Origin: Natrarchaeobaculum sulfurireducens
GTDB lineage: Archaea > Halobacteriota > Halobacteria > Halobacteriales > Natrialbaceae
Direction of reading: 5' to 3'
Assembly (NCBI RefSeq): GCF_003430825.1
Contig: NZ_CP024047.1
Span: forward strand, 3,100,001-3,164,000
Length of the DNA: 64,000 nucleotides
Shown: piece after piece, positions 8,387 through 16,718 of the stretch
Position numbering within the stretch: the stretch's first letter is position 1
How the letters are laid out: each line of letters opens with the position of its first letter
Position numbers and translations under genes: made by a program
The notes under the pieces: generated by a model
Told to the model about the DNA's origin: nothing
The model's database searches: none
What the model saw: the letters and a program-made list of their open reading frames with translations, nothing else

Positions 8387-9043
8387 TTACCCGGTCGTCA
8401 GCTCCCAGCCACGTTCCGTCCGCTGGACGATCCCCTCGTCGGCCATCACCTCGAGTAGCTCGGCGACGACCTCCCGTGGGGCGTCGACGTCCCGGCCGAG
8501 GTCACTGATCGACTTCGGTTCGGAACGAACACTCGCCAGGACGTCGGCATAAATCCGGCTTTCGGGGCCGGCACCGACGGTCTCTGAGACGCGATCGAGT
8601 ACGTCACAGAGCCGTCCCTGTACCCACCGTTGGGCGAGCGAGAGTTCGTTTTCGAGCTGCTCCAGATCCTCGAGAGTCGAAAGGAGATCGTCGAGTTCGT
8701 CGGTCTCGTCCCAGGCAACGTCGAGCGAGAGGTGTCGACAGGTCGTAATGTCGAAACTGTTGTTCGACGGGTAGGCGCTCTTGCTCGCATAGCCGTACGG
8801 AGAGACGTTCACCTCGAGTCGAACGTTCCGAGCGATGTGGAAATACTTGCGACGCTGGTCGTCGACTCGACTCTCGATCAGGCCCGCCTTCTCGAGCTTT
8901 CGCAGGTGCTCGATGACAGCCTTGGGACTCACACCGAGATACTCTGAGATTTCCGTAACGTAACAGGGCTTCCGGGCGAGCAATCGGAGGATGCGCCGCC
9001 GATTCTCGTTCCCCAGCAAATCCAACAACGCGGCGGAGTCCAT
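8387..9043 (-). CDS. ArsR-family winged-helix transcriptional regulator
   Basis: This protein has 218 residues. The N-terminal winged helix (residues 1-75) contains NENRRRILRLLARK and the recognition helix region YLGVSPKAVIEHLRKLEKAGLI. A helical middle follows, and a second winged-helix-like segment near the C terminus (about 165-218) ends DEGIVQRTERGWEL. There is no ArsR metal-binding CxC motif, so the effector is unknown. It is a DNA-binding repressor or activator by homology; the target is unknown. Confidence 0.85.
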   Translation of the reverse strand: MDSAALLDLLGNENRRRILRLLARKPCYVTEISEYLGVSPKAVIEHLRKLEKAGLIESRVDDQRRKYFHIARNVRLEVNVSPYGYASKSAYPSNNSFDITTCRHLSLDVAWDETDELDDLLSTLEDLEQLENELSLAQRWVQGRLCDVLDRVSETVGAGPESRIYADVLASVRSEPKSISDLGRDVDAPREVVAELLEVMADEGIVQRTERGWELTTG

Positions 9044-9162
9044 CGGGCGAAACTAGAGCCTCACCGCTGAAAAGCGTGTCTGCTCACAGGCAACCGGCTC
9101 CCTGCCGACCGTCGTCGACTGGTTTCGAGGAAAGACGACCGCGACGGAAGACGACCGCCAGA

Positions 9163-10008
9163 TCACTGGCCAGGTGCGTCGTCCGGCGGGCCACCACCGA
9201 CATCGGTACTCGAGTTGCCAGCCTGTTCGGCGCTTGACTCTTCGTCAGCATCCGCTCCGTCGGTCTCGTCGGCGTCGTCGGTCGGCGAGCCCTCACGCTC
9301 TTCGTTCGGGACGTCACGGTCCGACGGTCGCTCCTCCGGTGGACCTGAGTCGTCGTCGTTAGCCCCGGATTGGGCGGCCGACTGCCCGGACGACGACCGC
9401 TCGTCGGCTGGCGGGCTGGCACCCGGATGGCCGTCGACACCCGCTAGCCCACGTGCGGTTTCGGCAACGTCTGGTCCGGCGAGGGCGGAAGCGTTCGACC
9501 GCAACGCACCGAGGCGCTCCCCGTCGACGCCGGACTCGTTCGCCCGGTGTTCAGCCCGGTCGATCGACTGGTTGAGCGATGCGAGCTCGACCGTCAACCT
9601 GGTCAGCCTGGCCTGGTGTTCCGGTTCTGAGAGGTTCCCGTCGGTCTGCAGTTCGTCACGTTCGGCCTCGAGTGCGTCGACGCGATCCTCGAGAATGGCG
9701 GTCCGGTCGACGACGACGTCAGCCCGGCTCTCGTTTGCTGCGTTCTCGAACGCTGCATCGAACATCCCCGATTCGACCGTGTACTCCGCCTGGGCCGCGT
9801 TCGATTGCATGAACGCGGAGACGCTCGCGTTGGACGAGCCGTTCTCGCTCGGCGACTCGTCTTCACTCGTGGCGGCACCGTCCGCAACGGCCGGTTGGTC
9901 AGCGTCGCCGATTCCGGTTGCGACGGCACCGCTCGCCGCCGGGGCGAACGCCACGCCGGCAACGGCGAGTATCACGAGGAGAGCGACGGCCCGAGTCGAG
10001 GTCATCAT
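9163..10008 (-). CDS. Secreted coiled-coil protein with acidic Ser/Asp-rich tail
   Basis: This protein has 281 residues from the tandem ATG at 10008/10005. A Sec-type signal peptide is clear (TRAVALLVILAVAG then AAS). A helical region of heptad type follows (about 110-165, with RVDALEAERDEL and LASLNQSIDRAEHRAN). The last 90 residues are disordered and rich in Asp, Glu, Ser, Gly and Pro. It resembles DUF7096-like haloarchaeal exported proteins, but I cannot confirm the family. No lipobox is seen. Confidence 0.65.
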   Translation of the reverse strand: MMTSTRAVALLVILAVAGVAFAPAASGAVATGIGDADQPAVADGAATSEDESPSENGSSNASVSAFMQSNAAQAEYTVESGMFDAAFENAANESRADVVVDRTAILEDRVDALEAERDELQTDGNLSEPEHQARLTRLTVELASLNQSIDRAEHRANESGVDGERLGALRSNASALAGPDVAETARGLAGVDGHPGASPPADERSSSGQSAAQSGANDDDSGPPEERPSDRDVPNEEREGSPTDDADETDGADADEESSAEQAGNSSTDVGGGPPDDAPGQ

Positions 10009-10243
10009 CCGGTCGTTAGCCCGAACGTCATAAAAAGTCGAACTTCCGTTCGCATCGTTCATCGACCCGTCTCAGCTACCGAGCGAATTCGAAAGCGTTT
10101 ACAAATCGTTCTCTTCGTTTCGTTCCGTGATTCGAGCGATGTACGAACGTTCCGTCTGCGATCCGTCCAGACGAGGACACGGTCGAAACACGTCGCTCGA
10201 GGAGGACGCTGATAGCGATACGATATGAATCTGTCTGCAAATA

Positions 10244-10250
10244 GTTATAC
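10244..10250 (+). promoter_or_regulatory. TATA box of the DUF5802-like gene
   Basis: The element gttatac ends 27 bases before the ATG at 10277, which is the spacing of a leaderless archaeal promoter. It supports choosing that ATG over the one at 10262. Confidence 0.5.
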
Positions 10251-10276
10251 GTCTTCACCCTATGGTATTTGGTAGC

Positions 10277-10690
10277 ATGTTCGAGCTTTTCTCGCAAAGC
10301 TACTATCTCGGGCGTCTCTACGTGATGCCGGTCGACGACGACCGTGCACTCATGCACCGTGATCAACACGAACACATCAACGAAGCAGTGTACGCGACAG
10401 GCGAGGGGGTCGAACGCCTAGACGCACCGCTGGTGATGAAACTCGAGTCCGGTCACTTCCCGGTCCACGGTGACGAAGGGGTGCCGGCGAATACGCTCGC
10501 CGTCCCCGAGTCGCTGCTCGAGGGAACCGATGTCCGGAATCCGCCGTCGCTTCGCGAAGTGTTTCTCGCCCGCCGGGAGCGGGCACGACAGCTGCTCGAG
10601 TACGCCAGTGGTTGGCAGCCGTCCAGAGACGAAACGGGCGGTCGGTTCGACGCTGACCCGGGCGACGGCTATCCGAACGCCGGAACCTAA
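10277..10690 (+). CDS. DUF5802-like haloarchaeal protein
   Basis: This is a 137-residue soluble protein starting MFELFSQSYYLGRLYV. It has the look of the haloarchaeal DUF5802 family, a conserved, short, acidic protein without known catalytic residues. The last 30 residues are disordered. The next gene begins 29 bases downstream on the same strand, so the two may be cotranscribed. Function unknown. Confidence 0.65.
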   Translation: MFELFSQSYYLGRLYVMPVDDDRALMHRDQHEHINEAVYATGEGVERLDAPLVMKLESGHFPVHGDEGVPANTLAVPESLLEGTDVRNPPSLREVFLARRERARQLLEYASGWQPSRDETGGRFDADPGDGYPNAGT

Positions 10691-10719
10691 AAGTAGCCTC
10701 GCTTCGCGTTTTCGCCAGG

Positions 10720-11649
10720 ATGTTCGACGTCGACGCGTTGCTCGGCCGTGCGTCGCTCAAAGACCGCATCGAGGAACTCGAAGAAGAAAACGAGCGGCTG
10801 CAAGCCCGCTATGAGGCCGAATCTGACCGACGAGCGGACGCCACGACGGCCAGACAGGAGGCCGAACGGCGGATCAATCGCCTCGAGGATCGCATCGCCC
10901 AGCTCGAGGGAGAACTCGAGCGCCGTCGAGAGGACGAAACCGGCCTCGAGTATCGACGGCGCGAACGAATTCGGGGCGGCGAGCTCGCCGACATCGTCGA
11001 TCGACTGGCGTCGGTCAGAACGGGAGCCGAGGGCGCACTCACCGCAGTCGTCGACGACGCCGGTGTCGACGCGCTCGGCGTGGACCTCGAAGGCGTACTG
11101 GGCGAGCGCGTGGCCCTGCTCGAGGACGCCGCACCGTGTGTCTGCTGTGTCGACGACGCCGGACTGATCGCCGTCGCGCTCGATCCGCCGGTCCGTCCCG
11201 GGCTCGAACCCATCTGGGACGACCGGTTCGCGCTCGAGCGCGAGTGGTTCCTCCCCACCGGTCGGTACGTCCTCGCGCTGGTCCGAGCCGACCTGTTCGC
11301 CGTCGGCGTCTACGAGGGTGGCGACCGAGTCGACTACCGCGGGTTCGAAAGCGACGTCAAAGGCAGCCACTCGAAAGGCGGGTTCTCACAGGCCCGCTTC
11401 GAGCGCATTCGCGACGATCAGATCGACGACCACCTCGATCGGTGTGCCGACGCACTCGAAGAGTCCCTCGACGACGAGCCGTCGACGCCGCTATACCTCG
11501 CCGGCCAGCGCGGGGTCCTCGAAACGCTCACCGACGAATCGGGGCTCGAGCCAGCCGCGACGGCCGCCGTCGACGCAACCGGGAACCCGAAACCGGCTCT
11601 CGAGGACGCCCACCACGCGTTCTGGACGACGGACCTCCGTGTGTTATGA
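10720..11649 (+). CDS. Vms1/Ankzf1-type peptidyl-tRNA hydrolase (VLRF1 domain)
   Basis: This protein has 309 residues. Residues 10-75 form a coiled coil; the rest is an eRF1-like release-factor domain. The loop KGSHSKGGFSQARFER (about 214-229) carries the conserved Gly-Gly and the Gln (about Q224) that in the Vms1 family takes the place of the eRF1 GGQ glutamine. Eukaryotic Vms1 frees nascent chains from stalled 60S subunits. The haloarchaeal protein probably does the same in ribosome rescue, as an inference from homology. The eukaryotic ankyrin and zinc-finger parts are absent. Confidence 0.82.
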   Translation: MFDVDALLGRASLKDRIEELEEENERLQARYEAESDRRADATTARQEAERRINRLEDRIAQLEGELERRREDETGLEYRRRERIRGGELADIVDRLASVRTGAEGALTAVVDDAGVDALGVDLEGVLGERVALLEDAAPCVCCVDDAGLIAVALDPPVRPGLEPIWDDRFALEREWFLPTGRYVLALVRADLFAVGVYEGGDRVDYRGFESDVKGSHSKGGFSQARFERIRDDQIDDHLDRCADALEESLDDEPSTPLYLAGQRGVLETLTDESGLEPAATAAVDATGNPKPALEDAHHAFWTTDLRVL

Positions 11650-11720
11650 GGGGGATGTAACGGGCTACCAGGGGGCTCGAACTACAGTAGTTTAAGTCCC
11701 CGGTCAGCCATGTCGTGGGT

Positions 11721-12740
11721 ATGCACGTCGCAATTCTCGCCCACGAGAAGTTTCCGGGCCGTGCGAAGACCGCACTCGGCGTTCTCCGATACGCCGACTA
11801 CGAGGCCGTCGCCGTCGTAGACCGTGAGAACGACGGCCGTCGAGTGAACGATTACGTCCCGGACGTCCAGGACGCACCGATCGTCGCCGGGATGGACGAC
11901 CTCGATGCAGACGCCGTCGACACGCTGCTGATCGGCATCGCGCCTATCGGCGGCGGCTTCGACGAGAGCTGGCGCGAAGACGTCCGCACGGCCCTCGAGT
12001 ACGGCTGTGACGTCGTCTCGGGCCTGCACTACTTCCTCAGCGAAGACGAGGAGTTCGTCCGACTGGCCGAGGAAAACGGCTGTGAACTCCAGGACGTTCG
12101 CAAGCCCCACGATGATCTGACCGTCGCGGAGGGCGTCGCCGGCGATATCGACGCCGAGGTCATCCTGACCGTCGGCACCGACTGTTCGGTCGGGAAGATG
12201 ACCGTCTCGATGGAACTCGTCCGTGACGCCCGCGAGGCCGGTCTCGACGCCGCCGTCGTCCCCACCGGCCAGACGGGAATCATGATCGAAGGCTGGGGCA
12301 ACCCGGTCGACCGCGTAGTCAGTGACTTCACCGCTGGTGCCGTCGAAGAGATGCTCGTCGAACTCGGCGACGAACACGACTACCTCTTCGTCGAGGGCCA
12401 GGGAAGCATCGTCCATCCGGCCTACTCCGCCGTCACCTGTGGCATCCTTCACGGCTCGATGCCCGACAAACTCGTCCTCTGTCACGAGGCCGGCCGCGAG
12501 GCGATCCACGGCTACGAGTCGTTCTCTCTGCCGTCGATCCCGACGTACGTCGACCTCTATGAGAATCTCTCTGCGCCCGTCTCGGAGGCCGAAGTCGTCG
12601 CCGGCGCGTTGAACACCGCCGGACTCGAGGACGACGTGGCCGCCCGCGACGCCGTCGATGCGTACGCCGAGACGCTGGGTGCGCCCGCGACGGACGTCAT
12701 CCGCTTCGAAACCGACGATATCATCGAGGCACTGCGATGA
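11721..12740 (+). CDS. dgcN: DUF1611 protein, DgcN-type D-glutamate N-acyltransferase
   Basis: This protein has 339 residues. DUF1611 proteins have an N-terminal Rossmann-like domain and a C-terminal P-loop domain. The P-loop is visible as GTDCSVGKMT (about 152-161), and a second block reads FVEGQGSIVHP. A bacterial member, DgcN, N-acetylates D-glutamate, which its partner DgcA then racemises. The downstream enolase-superfamily gene overlaps this one by four bases (ATGA), which supports that pairing. A GTG six bases upstream is an alternative start. The archaeal substrate is inferred, not shown. Confidence 0.75.
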   Translation: MHVAILAHEKFPGRAKTALGVLRYADYEAVAVVDRENDGRRVNDYVPDVQDAPIVAGMDDLDADAVDTLLIGIAPIGGGFDESWREDVRTALEYGCDVVSGLHYFLSEDEEFVRLAEENGCELQDVRKPHDDLTVAEGVAGDIDAEVILTVGTDCSVGKMTVSMELVRDAREAGLDAAVVPTGQTGIMIEGWGNPVDRVVSDFTAGAVEEMLVELGDEHDYLFVEGQGSIVHPAYSAVTCGILHGSMPDKLVLCHEAGREAIHGYESFSLPSIPTYVDLYENLSAPVSEAEVVAGALNTAGLEDDVAARDAVDAYAETLGAPATDVIRFETDDIIEALR

Positions 12741-13792
12741 GTGGTGAGACGACGATGACGCTCGAATCCAGTTTCAGACGCCACTCGTTGGCGCTCGAGT
12801 ACCCCTTTACGATCACTCGAGGGACGCAGACCGACGCCGAGATCGTGACCGTCCGTATCGAGGACGGGGATGGCACCGTCGGCGTCGGCGGGGCCGGGCC
12901 GTCGGCTCACTACGGTGAAACCGCAGCTACCGTCGAAGCCGTGCTGCCGGAGTTGCTCTCGGTCGTCGAGGAGATCGGCGATCCACACCAGCTCGGACGG
13001 ATCGAACGCCGGATTCGTGAGACCGTCAACCGGAACCCAGCAGCACGCACCGCGGTCAGCATCGCACTCCACGACCTGGTCACCAAACGACTCGACGTCC
13101 CGCTCTACCGCTACTGGGGACTCGACCCGACCGACACGCTCGAGACGTCGTATACGATCGGCCTCGACGACACGGAGACGATGCGCGAAAAGACCGAGAC
13201 CGCACTCGAGCGCGGCTACAACACGCTCAAGGTCAAACTGGGTACCGACCGAGACATCGAGATCGTCGAGACGATCCGGTCGGTCGCCCCGGACGTTCGC
13301 CTCTACGTCGACGCAAACGAAGCCTGGACCCCGCGAGAGGCCGTCTCACGAATCGACCAGCTCGCCGAGTACGACCTCGAGTTCGTCGAACAGCCCGTCC
13401 CCGCCGAAGATCCCGAAGGGCTTCGGTACGTCTACGAGCGCTCGGCGCTCCCGATCGCTGCCGACGAATCGTGCATCACGCTCGAGGATATTCCACAGAT
13501 CGCAGACCGCTGTGACGTCGCAAACCTCAAGCTGATGAAGTGTGGCGGCCTACGCGAGGCGAAACGGATGATCCACGCCGCCCGCGCCCACGGCCTCCAG
13601 GTGATGTGTGGCTGTATGACCGAGTCGAACGCCTCGATCGCCGCCGCCTGTCACCTCGCGCCGTTGCTCGACTACGTCGACCTCGACGGGGCGTTGTTGC
13701 TCGCGGAGGACCCGTACGAGGGCGTTCCCATGCCCGGCGGCGAGATCGATCTCGCGGGACTCGAGCGAGCCGGCACCGGCGCCAGACGGTAA
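12737..13792 (+). CDS. dgcA: Enolase-superfamily epimerase (DgcA / dipeptide epimerase type)
   Basis: This protein has 351 residues. The mandelate racemase/muconate lactonising fold is shown by the acid-base KxK lysines (LKVKLG), the metal ligands in YVDANEAW, FVEQP and IAADES, and the second catalytic lysine in LKLMKCGG. Members with these residues are 1,1-proton-transfer epimerases, such as L-Ala-D/L-Glu epimerase or DgcA, the N-acetyl-D-glutamate racemase. Translational coupling to the DUF1611 gene favours the DgcA role. Starts at 12737 or 12755 are possible; the former overlaps the upstream stop. Confidence 0.82.
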   Translation: MSGETTMTLESSFRRHSLALEYPFTITRGTQTDAEIVTVRIEDGDGTVGVGGAGPSAHYGETAATVEAVLPELLSVVEEIGDPHQLGRIERRIRETVNRNPAARTAVSIALHDLVTKRLDVPLYRYWGLDPTDTLETSYTIGLDDTETMREKTETALERGYNTLKVKLGTDRDIEIVETIRSVAPDVRLYVDANEAWTPREAVSRIDQLAEYDLEFVEQPVPAEDPEGLRYVYERSALPIAADESCITLEDIPQIADRCDVANLKLMKCGGLREAKRMIHAARAHGLQVMCGCMTESNASIAAACHLAPLLDYVDLDGALLLAEDPYEGVPMPGGEIDLAGLERAGTGARR

Positions 13793-13876
13793 TCGATCGG
13801 CAGGGACAGCGACCGCATCGGCTGCACCGATTTCCGCCACCCGATCGCTTTTGCGCCGAATCTGCGATGCTGGGAT

Positions 13877-15031
13877 ATGCCCACACCGACAGCGCGAGTC
13901 ACTCGAGCCGAACACTCGAGCATCCGCGTCATGTTCGATCTCGCAGAGCGACACGACGGCGACCTCGTCAGACTCGAGGTCGGCGAGCCCGACTTCGACA
14001 CGCCCGAGCACGTCGTCGACGCGGCCGCACGCGCCGCTCGGGCCGGCGAAACCCACTACACCTCGAACGCCGGGTTGCCGGCGTGTCGGCGCGCGATCAG
14101 TGACGTCCTGGCTACCGAGTACGACGTCCAGTACGATCCCGACGAGATCGTCGTCACCGTCGGTGGGATGGAAGCGCTCCACCTCGCGGTGCTGTCGACG
14201 GTCGGCCCCGGCGAGGAACTGCTCGTTCCGGGACCGACCTGGCCGAACTACGAGACGCAGGCGATACTCGCGGGGGGCTCGCTCCGTGAAGTGCCGATGC
14301 CGGCCGCATCAGATTTCGACCTCGAGGCCGACCGCGTTATCGACGCGATGAGCGACGAGACCGGTGCAGTCGTACTCACGACGCCGTCGAATCCGACCGG
14401 GCGCGTCTTCGATCCCGAGGAGTGTCGTGCCGTCGTCGAGGCCGCCGCCGACCACGGGGCGTACGTGATCGCCGACGAAGTCTATCTCGGACTCACCTAC
14501 GACCGCGAGCCAACGGGGATCGCCGCCTATACCGACCATCCCGACCACGTCCTCACGGTCGGCTCCTGTTCGAAAGCCTACGCGATGACCGGCTGGCGAC
14601 TGGGCTGGCTCGCGGGCGACCGTCACCTCCTCGAGTGCGTGCTCGCGGTTCGTGAGTCGACGACGGCCTGTGCCTCGAGCGTCGCCCAGCACGCGGCCAT
14701 CGCCGCACTCACCGGCCCACAGGAGCCGTTCGAGGAGATGCGCCGGGAGTTCAGGCGGCGTCGTGACCTCGTCGTCGATCGCGTCGAGGCGATCGACGGG
14801 CTCTCGTGTCCACGACCCGAGGGAGCGTTCTACGCCTATCTCGACCCGGGAATCGACGGCGAAAGCCTCCCGCTTGCGAAATACCTGCTCACAGAACACG
14901 GCGTCGTGCTCGCGCCGGGCGATGGCTTCGGCGACGCGACTCCGGGACGGCTCCGACTCTCGTTTGCGAACTCTATCGACCGCCTCGAGGAGGGGTTCGA
15001 CCGGATCGAAGCCGGATTGGCACAGTACTAA
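13877..15031 (+). CDS. PLP-dependent class I/II aminotransferase
   Basis: This protein has 384 residues, the normal length for fold-type I AspAT-like enzymes. PLP-site residues are present: SNPTGRV (about 171-177), IADEVY (198-203) and the Schiff-base Lys in SCSKAYAMTGWRLGW (about K233). The substrate is unknown. It lies 84 bases after the DgcN-DgcA pair on the same strand and could pass the resulting L-glutamate or a related amino acid to a keto acid, but this is context only. Confidence 0.88.
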   Translation: MPTPTARVTRAEHSSIRVMFDLAERHDGDLVRLEVGEPDFDTPEHVVDAAARAARAGETHYTSNAGLPACRRAISDVLATEYDVQYDPDEIVVTVGGMEALHLAVLSTVGPGEELLVPGPTWPNYETQAILAGGSLREVPMPAASDFDLEADRVIDAMSDETGAVVLTTPSNPTGRVFDPEECRAVVEAAADHGAYVIADEVYLGLTYDREPTGIAAYTDHPDHVLTVGSCSKAYAMTGWRLGWLAGDRHLLECVLAVRESTTACASSVAQHAAIAALTGPQEPFEEMRREFRRRRDLVVDRVEAIDGLSCPRPEGAFYAYLDPGIDGESLPLAKYLLTEHGVVLAPGDGFGDATPGRLRLSFANSIDRLEEGFDRIEAGLAQY

Positions 15032-15044
15032 TTCGATCGTGGAG

Positions 15045-15773
15045 TCAACACATCAGTTCGCCGCCGTTGACGTTCAGTGTCTCGCCCGTGACGAACGTCG
15101 CATCCCGCAGGTACGCCACCGCGTCGGCGATCTCGTCCGGCCGACCATAGCGGTCGACCGGAATCACTGCCAGTTCCTCGCGTTTTTCGGCTGGTGACCG
15201 ATCGCCGGTCATGTCCGTCTCGACGTGCCCCGGCGCGACCGCATTCACTCGAATGCCGGGCGCGAAATCCCGTGCGTGACTCCGGGTGAGCGAGAGCAGC
15301 GCCCCCTTCGAGGCGGCGTAGTGACACTCGATTGCCGCGCCGGTGTGAGCGAGAATCGACGAGACGTTCGTCACCGACGGGTCGGCCGTCGACGCGTGAA
15401 GAAAGGGGAGTGCCGCTTTGGTGACGGCAAACGCGGAGTTGACATTTACGTCCATGATCCGATCGAAGTCCGATGGCTCGAGATCCTCGGTAACGACGTG
15501 CTGATCGACGCCGGCGTTGTTGACGACGTGATCGACACCACCGAACGCGTCGGCGGCCGCGTCGACCAGTCGGGCGGCAGCGTCGGCGTTCGAGACGTCC
15601 GCCCCGACGGCGACCGCCGCTTGCCCACGGTCGCGAATCTCGTCGACGACCGCGTCTGCGGCATCAGCACTCGAGCGATAGTTCACGGCGACGTCGTATC
15701 CATCGTCGGCGAATCGGAGCGCGATCGCCTTGCCAATTCCTCTCGACGATCCGGTGACGACTGCGGCTGGCAT
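15045..15773 (-). CDS. Short-chain dehydrogenase/reductase (FabG-like)
   Basis: This is a 242-residue classical SDR. The cofactor motif TGSSRGIGKA (about 6-15), NNAG (about 83-86) and the catalytic Ser with YxxxK (YAASK) are all present. It ends EGGELMC-like in the family position, as VNGGELMC. The family converts 3-oxoacyl thioesters or other carbonyls with NAD(P)H, and haloarchaeal FabG-like proteins serve PHA or other pathways. It is convergent with the aminotransferase. The substrate is not predictable. Confidence 0.88.
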   Translation of the reverse strand: MPAAVVTGSSRGIGKAIALRFADDGYDVAVNYRSSADAADAVVDEIRDRGQAAVAVGADVSNADAAARLVDAAADAFGGVDHVVNNAGVDQHVVTEDLEPSDFDRIMDVNVNSAFAVTKAALPFLHASTADPSVTNVSSILAHTGAAIECHYAASKGALLSLTRSHARDFAPGIRVNAVAPGHVETDMTGDRSPAEKREELAVIPVDRYGRPDEIADAVAYLRDATFVTGETLNVNGGELMC

Positions 15774-15857
15774 ACCGTGACAACGGGCGAGGGCCGACTT
15801 CGTCGTTTGGGTCGAGGAACTCCACAATCGATCGATCCCCGGAACCGGCCCGGACAG

Positions 15858-16517
15858 TTATTGCCTTCGTACTCCCCCGGACCGAGAGACGGCCACCCGT
15901 CCTTCGTCGATCTCGAGGCCGAACCCAAGCTCCTCGAGCGTCGCAGCCGCCTGCCCGTCGCCGTGGAGCAAGACCTCGACGAGGTCGCCGGGTTCGTCGA
16001 TATCGGTACTCAGCCGGAACGAGTCGATCGACACACAACTCGCGCCGACCTCGCGGGCGATCCGGACGTGATCGAGGTAGGACGCGCCGTGGTAGTCGAC
16101 TCGAAACGAGGGGTGGCGAACCACGAGCGCGTTCGTCCCGCCGCCGCGTCCCGGCGCGATCACCACGTCCGCGTCGGCGGAAAACAGCCGCTCGAGTGCG
16201 GTCGGCGTCGCCAGTGCGAGGTCGGCCATGACGACCGCAACCGTCTCGCCAGCCGACGTCGGAAGCCGTGCGTTGACCGCCTCGGTCAGCGGCCGGTCGT
16301 CGACCGTCACCGCCGCCGGGAGGCTCGAGAGCCCCGGTCCGTTCGCGTCGGCGAGCGACGCAGTCGAAAGCACCGTGGGCTCGTGGCCCGTCTCGACGAG
16401 CGCCGAGACGACGTCCGTAAGCATCGCCCGGGCAACCGTCGATCGCTCGACAGGCGAGAGCACCGACTCGAGCCGGGTTTTGGGTGTCTCGGCGGCAAAG
16501 GGAACGACGACCTGCAT
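15858..16517 (-). CDS. cofC: 2-phospho-L-lactate guanylyltransferase CofC
   Basis: This protein has 219 residues. It catalyses activation of 2-phospho-L-lactate (or phosphoenolpyruvate) with GTP in coenzyme F420 synthesis. It shows the family start MQVVVPFAAETPKTRL, the nucleotidyltransferase strand AVVMADLAL, and GGGTNALVV followed by SIDSFRLSTDIDEP. The length matches haloarchaeal CofC. CofG, which makes the F420 chromophore precursor, is encoded 25 kb downstream in this same window. Confidence 0.92.
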   Translation of the reverse strand: MQVVVPFAAETPKTRLESVLSPVERSTVARAMLTDVVSALVETGHEPTVLSTASLADANGPGLSSLPAAVTVDDRPLTEAVNARLPTSAGETVAVVMADLALATPTALERLFSADADVVIAPGRGGGTNALVVRHPSFRVDYHGASYLDHVRIAREVGASCVSIDSFRLSTDIDEPGDLVEVLLHGDGQAAATLEELGFGLEIDEGRVAVSRSGGVRRQ

Positions 16518-16697
16518 CTAGCGTGGGAACTCCTTACGCGCTGAAAAATACGTCGAACTTCGCCACAAACCGGGCGGAGTCACCGAGTGCAGTCCACTGC
16601 GTCTCAGACGACGCTCGGACAGCAACCGGTGTAAACCGACCAGGTCACGGCCGGCCCCACCACGACCGTTCGTGCCCCCCGACACGCGTGCGGTCGT

Positions 16698-16713
16698 CCC
16701 GTCGACCGACGGG
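16698..16713. other. Hairpin just past the cetZ stop
   Basis: CCCGTCG-ac-CGACGGG is a perfect 7-bp inverted repeat with a two-base centre, 6 bases beyond the cetZ stop codon. There is no following T-run on the minus strand, so a terminator role is only possible. Confidence 0.3.
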
Positions 16714-16718
16714 CGTGG

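Noticed and set aside
15225-16544. Long plus-strand ORF of 439 codons opposite the SDR and cofC genes
   Set aside because: Antisense shadow caused by high GC; both minus-strand proteins are clear family members.
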